Shown in pieces: positions 1 to 6,150 of a DNA stretch of 22,110 bases (the stretch's first letter is position 1; each line of letters opens with the position of its first letter). The notes beneath the pieces were generated by a model that saw only the letters and a program-made list of their open reading frames with translations, searched no databases and was not told the origin of the DNA. Made by a program: the position numbers and the translations under genes. The DNA is from a virus, in IMG/VR virus record IMGVR_UViG_3300047557_000090, positions 1-22,110 of that record. One strand, 5' to 3'.

Positions 1-2
1 AT

Positions 3-110
3 CAAGGACTGTGGCCGTTCCATCCCGCAGCGGAACCGAAACTGGCCGCTGACATTGCGGCCTTCGCCCGCGCCATCGAACGCGCACACGGGATTGGAGA
101 GAAGACATGA
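3..110 (+). CDS. C-terminal end of an unknown small phage protein (partial)
   Basis: One frame is open from the window edge to a TGA at 108-110 and gives 35 residues ending in IERAHGIGEKT. The stop overlaps the next start codon in an ATGA junction, the pattern used repeatedly downstream, which supports this being the tail of a real gene. The fragment is rich in Ala and charged residues, consistent with a helix. No function can be assigned. The start lies outside the window. Confidence 0.6.
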   Translation, partial: QGLWPFHPAAEPKLAADIAAFARAIERAHGIGEKT

Positions 111-415
111 TCACACAACCCGAAGCCTTGCGCTTGGCTGATGAACTCGATGCCGACAGCAACATCATTGGCTATGACAAGCACGCCGCCGAACTGCGCC
201 GTCTTCATGCGGAGGTTGAGGAGTTGCGGGGCGCACTTGATGAGGCAATGTGGCACGTGAAGTACAAGGAACTGAAGGCGGTGAATGAGTCCGACACCGT
301 CCTGCTGCGGCAGGCGTTGGAGGCGTTGGAATGGCACATTGAGCGTGGCGCTTGGGGCCAAGACTTAGAAGGACTCACAGCCGCCCTGCGCGAACGACTA
401 GGAGAGAAGAAATGA
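107..415 (+). CDS. Hypothetical phage accessory protein, helical
   Basis: 102 residues starting MITQPEALRLADELDADS, with ribosome binding site GGAGAG five bases upstream of the ATG. The sequence is strongly helical and charged; a central stretch around residues 26-46 (AAELRRLHAEVEELRGAL) has heptad character and may form a short coiled coil. Proteins opening with a PEALRLAD motif followed by a coiled coil are common as unknown accessory genes in phages of Betaproteobacteria; this is recalled family knowledge. No enzymatic motif is visible. It overlaps both neighbours by 4 bases (ATGA), so translation is probably coupled along the series. Function unknown. Confidence 0.8.
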   Translation: MITQPEALRLADELDADSNIIGYDKHAAELRRLHAEVEELRGALDEAMWHVKYKELKAVNESDTVLLRQALEALEWHIERGAWGQDLEGLTAALRERLGEKK

Positions 416-555
416 GTGCATGGTTAATCGCTGTAACGGGCTTGATCTACCTCGGCGTCGCCCTGGAGCAGCTATACAAAGGCAACACGCCTATGTTTGT
501 CTGCTACATTGGCTACGCATTCGCTAACATTGGACTCTATAGGATGGCATCGTGA
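412..555 (+). CDS. Small two-pass membrane protein
   Basis: 47 residues. A longer reading of the frame begins at 352, but the ATG at 412 has a strong AGGAGAG site just upstream and forms an exact ATGA overlap with the previous stop, so it is preferred. Two hydrophobic segments, residues 3-20 (AWLIAVTGLIYLGVALEQ) and about 26-44, are joined by a short polar loop (LYKGNT), so it should lie in the inner membrane as a hairpin. It sits in a run of small early accessory genes. Its role is unknown; a superinfection or host-membrane modifying role is only a guess. A holin role is unlikely given the early position. Confidence 0.7.
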   Translation: MSAWLIAVTGLIYLGVALEQLYKGNTPMFVCYIGYAFANIGLYRMAS

Positions 556-752
556 CCTTTATCTTTGAAACCTACATGGGTGACTGTTTGGTGACGGTTG
601 AGGCTAAGATTCACCGGAACTACCGAGCCTCTATCCTGTCTCTGGCCATTGACGACAAGGAATTTCCTGTGGACAGCCTCAACGCCAAGGCACTGCAACG
701 CCTGGAAGACGAAGCAGACGAGAAAGCAGCAGAGGTGCAGAATGAATACTAA
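552..752 (+). CDS. Hypothetical small phage protein
   Basis: 66 residues from a GTG start that overlaps the previous TGA (GTGA junction), with AGGATGG upstream as a ribosome binding site. The N-terminal half (FIFETYMGDCLVTVEAKIHR and onward to IDDKEFPVDS) reads as beta strands with alternating hydrophobic residues. The C-terminal third (ALQRLEDEADEKAAEV) is an acidic helix. No known domain recognised. It lies in the chain of coupled small genes upstream of primase and may be expressed with it. Confidence 0.7.
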   Translation: MTFIFETYMGDCLVTVEAKIHRNYRASILSLAIDDKEFPVDSLNAKALQRLEDEADEKAAEVQNEY

Positions 753-897
753 AATGCTCACGAAGGCACGCAAGCTGTGGAATAACCCTGACGCAAGTAT
801 GGAATTAAACCGTGCCAATATGCGGAAATGGGTGAAATCTGTTAGAATGTTGGGTTCTAATTGGCTTTTGGCTGTTCCTGTGGAGAAAAAGACATGA
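742..897 (+). CDS. Hypothetical small basic protein
   Basis: 51 residues beginning MNTKMLTKARKLWNNPD, rich in Lys, Arg and Asn. The frame is open further upstream, but the ATG at 742 has a good AGAGGTG site about 5 bases before it and overlaps the previous gene by only 11 bases. The middle (LNRANMRKWVKSVRMLGSNW) is a basic amphipathic helix and could touch nucleic acid, which is inference only. The stop overlaps the next start (ATGA). An inverted repeat overlying a possible extended -10 element (842-860) lies inside this gene. Confidence 0.65.
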   Translation: MNTKMLTKARKLWNNPDASMELNRANMRKWVKSVRMLGSNWLLAVPVEKKT

Positions 898-1130
898 CCC
901 GCGACGACATTGTTTCAATGGTTCAAGAAGTCATTATTACTAATTCAAATCGCAATCCCTTGGACTTCAGATTAACAACCCTAGAGCAGATAGAGCACTT
1001 CGCCGCCCTTGTTGCCACTGCCGAGCGTGAGCAATGCGCCACTATCGCAAAGGACTGGGACAAAGATCACCCGAATACAAACTACGGGGGCTGTATTGCC
1101 GTCGCCATCAGAGCAAGGAGCGAAAGTTGA
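894..1130 (+). CDS. Hypothetical phage accessory protein
   Basis: 78 residues starting MTRDDIVSMVQEV, from an ATG with GGAGA upstream that overlaps the previous stop. The arrangement, an N-terminal TRDDIV helix, then LEQIEHFAALVATAEREQCA, then a C-terminal IAVAIRAR, recurs in short unknown proteins of phages infecting Burkholderiales and related bacteria; this is from general familiarity with the family. No catalytic motif can be seen. The TGA stop overlaps the TTG start of the primase-helicase (TTGA), suggesting translational coupling with it. Confidence 0.75.
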   Translation: MTRDDIVSMVQEVIITNSNRNPLDFRLTTLEQIEHFAALVATAEREQCATIAKDWDKDHPNTNYGGCIAVAIRARSES

Positions 1131-2710
1131 CAGAATCAAAGTTCGTTAAGCATATTGAATGCCCTTCGTGTAAAAGTTCAGACGCGAATGCTCTGTACGA
1201 TGACGGGCACACTCACTGCTTCGCTTGTAACACTACGAGGGTAAGCGTGGAAGACACTCAACAAGCACCGAAACCGCCCAAGGCTAAGAGCCTGAGCGTT
1301 AGCGGCACTGTCAGGGGCATCCCTGAGCGTGGTATCAATCGACAAACCTGTGAAAAGTTCGGAGTCCTGCAAGATGATTCAAACCATTATTACCCGTATC
1401 TTGACAATGATTCTTCCATCGTCGCTTACAAGGTCAGGAATGTAGAAGAGAAGAAGTTTTCCATCCGTGGAGACTTCCAGCAGGCTAAGTTGTTTGGTCA
1501 AAACCTGTTCCACCAGGGAGGTAAGTATGTTACTTTGGTCGAAGGTGAACTGGATGCCCTTGCTGCTTACCAACTTACCGGGAGTCAGTGGCCTGTTGTG
1601 TCTATCCGTAACGGTGCTAACGCAGCCCTGAAGGACTGTAAGGCACAGTTTGAGTGGTTGGACAGTTTCGAGAACATTGTAATTTGCTTTGATGCTGATG
1701 AGCCTGGACGCAAGGCAGCCAAAGAAGTGGCTGAGTTGTTTGGGCCTAAAGCGAAGATCGTAAAACATCTGTCGGGGTTCAAAGATGCTTGTGACTACCT
1801 CATTGCTGGCGCGACTAAGGAATTTGTTTCAGAGTGGTGGAAAGCAGAAGTCTATGTACCGGACGGTATCGTTAACTCGGCTGATCTGTGGGACTCTGTT
1901 AGCACTCCCGAGCAGCCTGCTAAGGCGCATTACCCGTGGAAAGGACTGAACAAGCTGCTGTACGGTATCCGTGACGCTGAACTGATTACAGTCACAGCCG
2001 GATCAGGCTTGGGTAAGAGTCAGTTCCTACGGGAAATCCTGTACGGACTGCTCAAGACTACGGACTGGAAGATCGGAGCTATGTTCCTGGAAGAGTCTGT
2101 ACGCAAGACAGCACGAAGCATCATGTCAGTACACGCTAACAAGATGCTGCACTTGCCAGACACTCCAGTGACCGGCGAAGAACTGAAGGATGCCTTCGAT
2201 GCGACTCTGGGAACCGGGCGTGTATTTCTGTTCGACCACTTCGGGTCACTGGAGATTGAGAATGTGCTCAACCGTATCCGGTACATGGCTAAGGCTTTGG
2301 ATTGTAAAGTTGTGTTTCTGGATCACATCAGCATCGTGGTGTCAGGGCAGGACTTAGGAGATGAGCGTAAGGCCATTGACAATCTGATGACTAAGCTGCG
2401 GACACTGGTACAGGAGCTTGGGATTACTCTATTCTGTGTGTCTCACCTTCGTAGGCCCACAGGCAATGCAGGGCACGAGGATGGACAGGCAGTGTCGTTG
2501 TCTCAGTTGCGTGGATCAGGGGCTATCGCTCAGTTGTCGGATGCAGTGATTACACTGGAGCGGAACAGCATGGCAGAGGATCACAATGACAGGCACACGA
2601 CAAAGGTTTCAGTGGCCAAGAACAGATACAATGGCTACACCGGCCCTGCGTGTCACTTGTTGTTTGACACTTACACAGGCAGAATGCTTGAGGTTGAGGA
2701 AACATTATGA
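1127..2710 (+). CDS. T7 gp4-like primase-helicase
   Basis: 527 residues. It makes RNA primers and unwinds DNA at the replication fork. The N-terminal zinc finger has C12-C15 and C31-C34 (HCFAC). The Toprim primase core shows E140 (LVEGELDA) and D189/D191 (CFDADEPG). The RecA-type hexameric helicase has Walker A AGSGLGKS (291-298), catalytic glutamates in FLEES (320-324), Walker B D399 in VVFLDH, the SH motif at 439-440, and SQLRGSGAIAQLSDA (459-473), nearly identical to T7 gp4. The frame is open back to 1034, but the TTG at 1127 is preceded by AAGGAG, overlaps the previous TGA, and places the zinc finger at the usual distance from the N-terminus. The length is close to T7 gp4. The next gene starts in an ATGA overlap. 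Confidence 0.96.
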   Translation: MTESKFVKHIECPSCKSSDANALYDDGHTHCFACNTTRVSVEDTQQAPKPPKAKSLSVSGTVRGIPERGINRQTCEKFGVLQDDSNHYYPYLDNDSSIVAYKVRNVEEKKFSIRGDFQQAKLFGQNLFHQGGKYVTLVEGELDALAAYQLTGSQWPVVSIRNGANAALKDCKAQFEWLDSFENIVICFDADEPGRKAAKEVAELFGPKAKIVKHLSGFKDACDYLIAGATKEFVSEWWKAEVYVPDGIVNSADLWDSVSTPEQPAKAHYPWKGLNKLLYGIRDAELITVTAGSGLGKSQFLREILYGLLKTTDWKIGAMFLEESVRKTARSIMSVHANKMLHLPDTPVTGEELKDAFDATLGTGRVFLFDHFGSLEIENVLNRIRYMAKALDCKVVFLDHISIVVSGQDLGDERKAIDNLMTKLRTLVQELGITLFCVSHLRRPTGNAGHEDGQAVSLSQLRGSGAIAQLSDAVITLERNSMAEDHNDRHTTKVSVAKNRYNGYTGPACHLLFDTYTGRMLEVEETL

Positions 2711-2889
2711 TGGACATAGAATCACTCGTGGCTCGGGTGTGGGAACTGGAGGGGAAGTATGACGAGCTACTAAGGAATCACCAGAGTCTAATCCACGAGT
2801 ATGAAGAACTGAAAGCCAGATATGAAAAGGCTAGTGCTGGACATCGAAACATCGACGGATCACCGTACGATTCACTTGGTAATCACTAA
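2707..2889 (+). CDS. Small coiled-coil protein overlapping the DNA polymerase start
   Basis: 60 residues from an ATG that overlaps the primase-helicase stop, with GAGG eight bases upstream. Residues 2-42 are a continuous charged heptad-like helix (for example VARVWELEGKYDELLRNH), so a coiled-coil dimer is likely. The last 18 residues are polar and lie in the 68-base overlap with DNA polymerase, read in another frame. The position between helicase and polymerase suggests a replication accessory role, but no homologous function is recognised. A chance ORF is possible, although the start signals and coupling argue for a gene. Confidence 0.65.
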   Translation: MMDIESLVARVWELEGKYDELLRNHQSLIHEYEELKARYEKASAGHRNIDGSPYDSLGNH

Positions 2890-4537
2890 AGACATTGACA
2901 GTAAAGAGATAAAGACATGGAAGGAAGCCGCGACCCTCGGGGCGTATTTAAAGGACGCTACGTTAATAATCGGCCAAAACATTCTGGCGTTCGATGCACC
3001 GATCCTAAATCGTACTTGGCAGACGAGGATTCGTTTGAGCCAATGCTACGATACTCTAATAGTGTCAAGGCTGCTCGATCCGAGTCGAGAGCAAGGACAC
3101 AGCCTGGAGGCATGGGGGAAGACACTCGGGAAGGAAAAGATTGACTACGCTACACGCTGGGAAGAACTTGCTGGACGGAAGCAGGCTTACAAGGGTGAAT
3201 GCTTTGACAATCCTTTCCCTGACCTTCTGGTTGAATACTGTACGGCAGACGTAGAAGTTACGGAACTGTTGTATCGTAGGCTGACCGAGGAAGTCACCCG
3301 CAAGGAGTTCAGTCAGGAGTCTGTTGACCTTGAGCACAAGGTAGCAGCCATCATTGCGGAGCAGGAACGAAATGGTTTCAAGTTGGATCAAGAGTACGCA
3401 ACCCTGCTACTTGTTGACATCAAGGGAAGAATGGCAGAGGTATATGAGTCAATGCAGCAGCGATGGCCCTCATACGAACTCCCAAGAGTCAGCGAAAAGA
3501 CAGGAAAGCAACTCAAGCCGTTGTTGGTTACTTTCAACCCAGGATCACGCAAGCAGATCGGAGAAAAGCTGATTGAGCTTGGGTGGAAGCCGGAGAAGTT
3601 CACCGAGACAGGACAGCCGATGGTTGACGAATCTATCCTGTCGAAGATCGAACTGCCAGAGGCTAAACTGATTGCTGAGTACCTGATGCTTCAGAAGCGT
3701 GTAGCACAGATTGAGTCTTGGATGGAGGCTGTAGGCTCTGACGGCAGGGTTCATGGTAGGGTTATCACTAACGGTGCTGTGACAGGCCGGATGACGCACC
3801 AAAGCCCTAACATGGCACAGATCCCCAACGCAGGGTCTGTCTATGGGCCTGAGTGCCGTCAGTGCTGGACTGTGGAGACTGGGAATGTCTTGGTTGGCTG
3901 TGACGCATCAGGACTAGAGCTTCGGATGTTGGCACATTACATGAAGGATGACGATTATGTCAAGACGGTTGTGGAAGGGTCTTCCAAGGACGGAACTGAT
4001 GTCCACACGAAGAATCAAAAAGCAGCAGGACTACAGACACGGGATCAAGCAAAGACGTTCATCTACGCTTTCCTCTACGGGGCAGGGCCATCGAAGATTG
4101 GTTCTATCGTTGGTGGGTCGGCAAAGGACGGTGAAAGACTTACGAGTTCCTTCCTTAATGCGACTCCCGCACTCAAGGCTCTACGAGATAAGGTATCCAA
4201 GTATGCAGGCAAGGGCTTTGTACCGGGGCTTGATGGTCGTAAGATTTGGGTTCGCTCCGAACATGCAGCACTTAACAGCCTTCTCCAAGGTGCCGGAGCG
4301 ATTGTGATGAAGAAGGCACTGTGCTTGTTCTATGACAAGATCAAGAAGAACAAGTGGCCAGTGAAGCTAGTTGCCAATGTCCACGATGAGTTTCAGTTTG
4401 AGTGTCACGCCAGTGTTGCCGACGAAGCAGGCAAGGCTGCACGACTGAGCATTGTGGAAGCAGGACAACATTTTAAGCTACGATGTCCATTGGACGGGGA
4501 GTACAAGATTGGCAAGAATTGGAAAGAAACTCACTGA
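2822..4537 (+). CDS. Family A DNA polymerase with 3'-5' proofreading exonuclease
   Basis: 571 residues, the replicative polymerase, shorter than T7 gp5 (about 704). The exonuclease domain shows D7/E9 (LVLDIET), D58 in GQNILAFDAP, and Y139 to D143 (YCTAD). The polymerase domain shows motif A D361 (DASGLELR), motif B R407, K411 and Y415 (RDQAKTFIYAFLYG), and motif C H521-D522-E523 (NVHDEFQF). All catalytic carboxylates are present. The ATG at 2822 is the only possible start: a stop in this frame lies at 2810 and the first exonuclease motif follows at residue 7. Y415 aligns with T7 Tyr526 and E. coli Pol I position 762. It overlaps the coiled-coil gene upstream by 68 bases. Confidence 0.96.
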   Translation: MKRLVLDIETSTDHRTIHLVITKDIDSKEIKTWKEAATLGAYLKDATLIIGQNILAFDAPILNRTWQTRIRLSQCYDTLIVSRLLDPSREQGHSLEAWGKTLGKEKIDYATRWEELAGRKQAYKGECFDNPFPDLLVEYCTADVEVTELLYRRLTEEVTRKEFSQESVDLEHKVAAIIAEQERNGFKLDQEYATLLLVDIKGRMAEVYESMQQRWPSYELPRVSEKTGKQLKPLLVTFNPGSRKQIGEKLIELGWKPEKFTETGQPMVDESILSKIELPEAKLIAEYLMLQKRVAQIESWMEAVGSDGRVHGRVITNGAVTGRMTHQSPNMAQIPNAGSVYGPECRQCWTVETGNVLVGCDASGLELRMLAHYMKDDDYVKTVVEGSSKDGTDVHTKNQKAAGLQTRDQAKTFIYAFLYGAGPSKIGSIVGGSAKDGERLTSSFLNATPALKALRDKVSKYAGKGFVPGLDGRKIWVRSEHAALNSLLQGAGAIVMKKALCLFYDKIKKNKWPVKLVANVHDEFQFECHASVADEAGKAARLSIVEAGQHFKLRCPLDGEYKIGKNWKETH

Positions 4538-4712
4538 CAGTTCTCCTCCGGATGGTATCGTTATCATTCAAGCCAACGAGAGTGGCTTTGAGTTGAAGAT
4601 GTCAGAGAATCTGAACTACGATCAGGTAAGGCACCTGCTCATAGAAGCCCTACACATTGTAGGTTTTTATGAAGAAAACAGTTGCATTCCTGACAATCAG
4701 ATGTTACAATAA
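4509..4712 (+). CDS. Hypothetical small phage protein
   Basis: 67 residues if the TTG at 4509 is used; it has GGGGAG seven bases upstream. An earlier TTG at 4452 lies deep inside the polymerase gene and is less likely; an internal ATG near 4599 would leave only 37 residues. The conserved-looking part is DGIVIIQANESGFELKMS followed by LNYDQVRHLLIEALHIV, a beta hairpin then a helix, a pattern seen in small unknown proteins of marine and freshwater phages. Its last codons contain a hairpin with a T run and the -35/-10 elements of a promoter, so the end of the gene doubles as regulatory DNA. Function unknown. Confidence 0.6.
   Translation: MARIGKKLTDSSPPDGIVIIQANESGFELKMSENLNYDQVRHLLIEALHIVGFYEENSCIPDNQMLQ
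4649..4668 (+). terminator. Short hairpin with T run, possible weak terminator or attenuator
   Basis: A six-base stem CCTACA/TGTAGG (4649-4654 with 4658-4663) with a three-base loop is followed at once by TTTTT (4664-4668). The form is that of a factor-independent terminator, but the stem has only three G-C pairs per arm. It lies inside the end of the 4509-4712 gene and 14 bases upstream of a promoter -35 element, so it may insulate the promoter from polymerase-operon transcripts. Confidence 0.4.
4682..4710 (+). promoter_or_regulatory. Extended -10 sigma-70 promoter
   Basis: TTGCAT (4682-4687) is separated by exactly 17 bases from TACAAT (4705-4710), which is preceded by TG at the extended -10 position (TGTTACAAT). 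The -10 matches the consensus at five of six bases and the -35 at three. Transcription would start near 4717, just ahead of the small gene at 4739 and the tRNA at 4901. It implies use of host RNA polymerase for the second half of the replication arm. Confidence 0.55.
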
Positions 4713-4738
4713 GTGTATCAACAACAGAAAGGACTAAC

Positions 4739-4894
4739 ATGAACCTTAATCTAGAAGTCAACGAAATCAACTTCATCCTGCAAGTTCTCGGCGAACTGCC
4801 TAGCAAGACCGGGGCCTTTGTGCTGATCCAGAAGATCGAAGCACAGGCCAAGGAGCAAGGTAAGGCACAGGAACCTGCTAAGACTGAAGAGTGA
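4739..4894 (+). CDS. Small hypothetical phage protein, Lys/Gln-rich tail
   Basis: 51 residues starting MNLNLEVNEINFILQVLGEL, with ribosome binding site AAAGGA. The body is a short strand followed by two predicted helices (INFILQVLGELPSK and AFVLIQKIEAQAKEQG) ending in a charged tail (PAKTEE). Proteins of this size and form, LxVxxxNxxLxxLGxLP followed by a helix, are frequent unknown genes in tailed phages. It is the first gene after the 4682 promoter and ends six bases before the tRNA, so both are probably on one transcript. It is too short for many gene finders. Confidence 0.75.
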   Translation: MNLNLEVNEINFILQVLGELPSKTGAFVLIQKIEAQAKEQGKAQEPAKTEE

Positions 4895-4900
4895 TCGTAA

Positions 4901-4985
4901 GCGGCTGTGGTGGAATCGGTAGACACAGGAGACTTAAAATCTCCCGGCTTACGCTGTGTGGGTTCGAGTCCCGCCAGCCGCACCA
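4901..4985 (+). tRNA. tRNA-Leu (anticodon UAA), encoded CCA
   Basis: A complete class II cloverleaf: acceptor stem GCGGCTG (4901-4907) pairs with CAGCCGC (4975-4981). The anticodon stem GGAGA/TCTCC (4928-4932, 4940-4944) encloses loop CTTAAAA with anticodon TAA at 4935-4937. The long variable arm (4945-4957) has stem CGGC/GCTG, typical of leucine tRNAs. The T arm is GTGGG, TTCGAGT, CCCGC (4958-4974). Discriminator A at 4982 (as in tRNA-Leu) is followed by an encoded CCA. It reads UUA and, by wobble, UUG. It is probably processed from the transcript begun near 4717. Confidence 0.97.
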
Positions 4986-5009
4986 TTGTAAAACTGAAAG
5001 GAAGATGAA

Positions 5010-5435
5010 ATGAGTAGTGATAACAAGCCTGTTCGCGTTGCTGGTGAGCTTTTCTGGGCCAACTGGATGGCAGAGTTCAACACCAAGTTCAATGAAGACA
5101 ACACGAAGTACGAATGCACTCTCGGTATGCTGTCTGACAAGGCTTGCGAAGCCCTGGAGGAGTTGGGCATCAAGATCAAGAACAAAGACACGATGGGCAA
5201 GTTCATCGTTGGTAAGTCCAAGTTCGTGTTTGAGCCTGTGGACGAAGATGGTAACCCTGTAGACATCAAGAAGATCGGTAACGGCACCAAGGTTGTTGCT
5301 CTGGTGACTTCGTACCGTCACAAGATGTCTGCCAAGTTTGGCTCTGCTCCGAGCATCCAGAAGCTGATCGTAACGGAACTGAAGACCTACAATCCTGAAG
5401 GCGCAGTCAAGGAAGAAACGGAAGATGTCCTCTAA
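5010..5435 (+). CDS. Single-stranded DNA-binding protein (T7 gp2.5-like role)
   Basis: 141 residues with a strong AAAGGAAG site upstream of the ATG. The core has the beta-strand-rich pattern of phage OB-fold ssDNA binders, notably around IGNGTKVVALVTSY (91-104), and the C-terminus is acidic (EGAVKEETEDVL). Acidic tails of this kind contact polymerase and helicase in gp2.5 and bacterial SSB. The last residue is Leu rather than the Phe that ends many such proteins. It lies directly before the 5'-3' exonuclease, overlapping it by 11 bases. Assignment rests on fold pattern, acidic tail and gene order, since gp2.5-type proteins diverge strongly. Confidence 0.75.
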   Translation: MSSDNKPVRVAGELFWANWMAEFNTKFNEDNTKYECTLGMLSDKACEALEELGIKIKNKDTMGKFIVGKSKFVFEPVDEDGNPVDIKKIGNGTKVVALVTSYRHKMSAKFGSAPSIQKLIVTELKTYNPEGAVKEETEDVL

Positions 5436-6150
5436 TCCTAGTATCGCTCTCGTGGATGCTGATGTGATGGTTTATCGCATCGGCTTCGCGTCAGAGAATG
5501 ACTCCGAGAGCATTGCTAGGGCTAGGCTTGTCGAGTGGTTCACTGACATTGTATACATCGACCTGAAGTGCGAGGATTACAAAGCGTGGATCACCGGCAA
5601 GTCTAACTATAGGTACGACATTGCCAAGACTGTTCCGTACAAGGGCAACCGCAAGGACATGAAGAAGCCCAAGCATTACGAGTATCTTCGTGATGTCTTG
5701 GTCAAGCGTTTGGGTGCAATCGTGACTGATGGCGAGGAGGCTGACGATGCTGTCGGTATCGCATCCACGGAGAACCCAAGTGCTTGGATCGTCCATGTGG
5801 ATAAAGACTTGGATCAACTTCCAGGGCTTCATTACAATCCTGTCAAATGCGAGAAGTACACGGTCACTGAGTTTGAAGGGCTACGGAACTTCTACAAGCA
5901 GATGCTGACAGGAGACAGAACAGACAATATTGAGGGCATTCACGGTATCGGGCCAGTCAAGGCTACCAAGATACTTAGTGAATGTAAAACTGAACAAGAA
6001 CTGTATGAGGCTGTATGGAAGACGTATCAGAAACACGAACTGTCGCTAGAAAGACTGACAGAAAACGGGCAACTGCTGTGGTTGCGAAGGACGCCGGATC
6101 AAATGTGGTTGCCTCCTTCAACCTCGCAGGATGCCAGTGGACAGTCTTAA
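5425..6150 (+). CDS. 5'-3' exonuclease / flap endonuclease (T7 gp6-like)
   Basis: 241 residues. It removes RNA primers and degrades host DNA ends in related phages. Metal-binding acidic residues appear in order: D11/D13 (LVDADVM), E104-E105 and D107-D108 (EEADDA), D126/D128/D130 (VDKDLDQLPG) and D164/D167 (LTGDRTDNI), followed by a helix-three-turn-helix DNA-binding motif (GIHGIGPVKATKIL, 171-184). The C-terminal LLWLRRTPDQMWLPP also occurs in phage homologues as I recall them, so the frame is real to near its end although the next gene overlaps. The ATG lies inside the end of SSB. Confidence 0.93.
   Translation: MSSNPSIALVDADVMVYRIGFASENDSESIARARLVEWFTDIVYIDLKCEDYKAWITGKSNYRYDIAKTVPYKGNRKDMKKPKHYEYLRDVLVKRLGAIVTDGEEADDAVGIASTENPSAWIVHVDKDLDQLPGLHYNPVKCEKYTVTEFEGLRNFYKQMLTGDRTDNIEGIHGIGPVKATKILSECKTEQELYEAVWKTYQKHELSLERLTENGQLLWLRRTPDQMWLPPSTSQDASGQS

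Noticed and set aside
2-361. 119-residue minus-strand open frame at the left edge
   Set aside because: Antisense to two coupled rightward genes with good ribosome binding sites; no supporting signals.
1034-1126. N-terminal extension of the primase-helicase to an ATG at 1034
   Set aside because: It overlaps the 894-1130 gene, is unusually basic, and would push the zinc finger away from the N-terminus; the TTG at 1127 has an AAGGAG site and a TTGA overlap.
1127-1156. TTGACA with CATATT 18 bases downstream as a rightward promoter
   Set aside because: The -35 coincides with the primase start codon and the -10 matches only four of six; likely chance.
4901-4985. tRNA as a phage attachment site
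   Set aside because: No integrase, excisionase or repressor gene is in view and the genes are those of a lytic phage; the tRNA is embedded in the replication operon.
4639-5321. Minus-strand open frames across the tRNA and SSB gene (WCGWRDSNPHS- and GGTRTHT-like peptides)
   Set aside because: These peptides are the familiar antisense translation of a tRNA; the rest is antisense to SSB.
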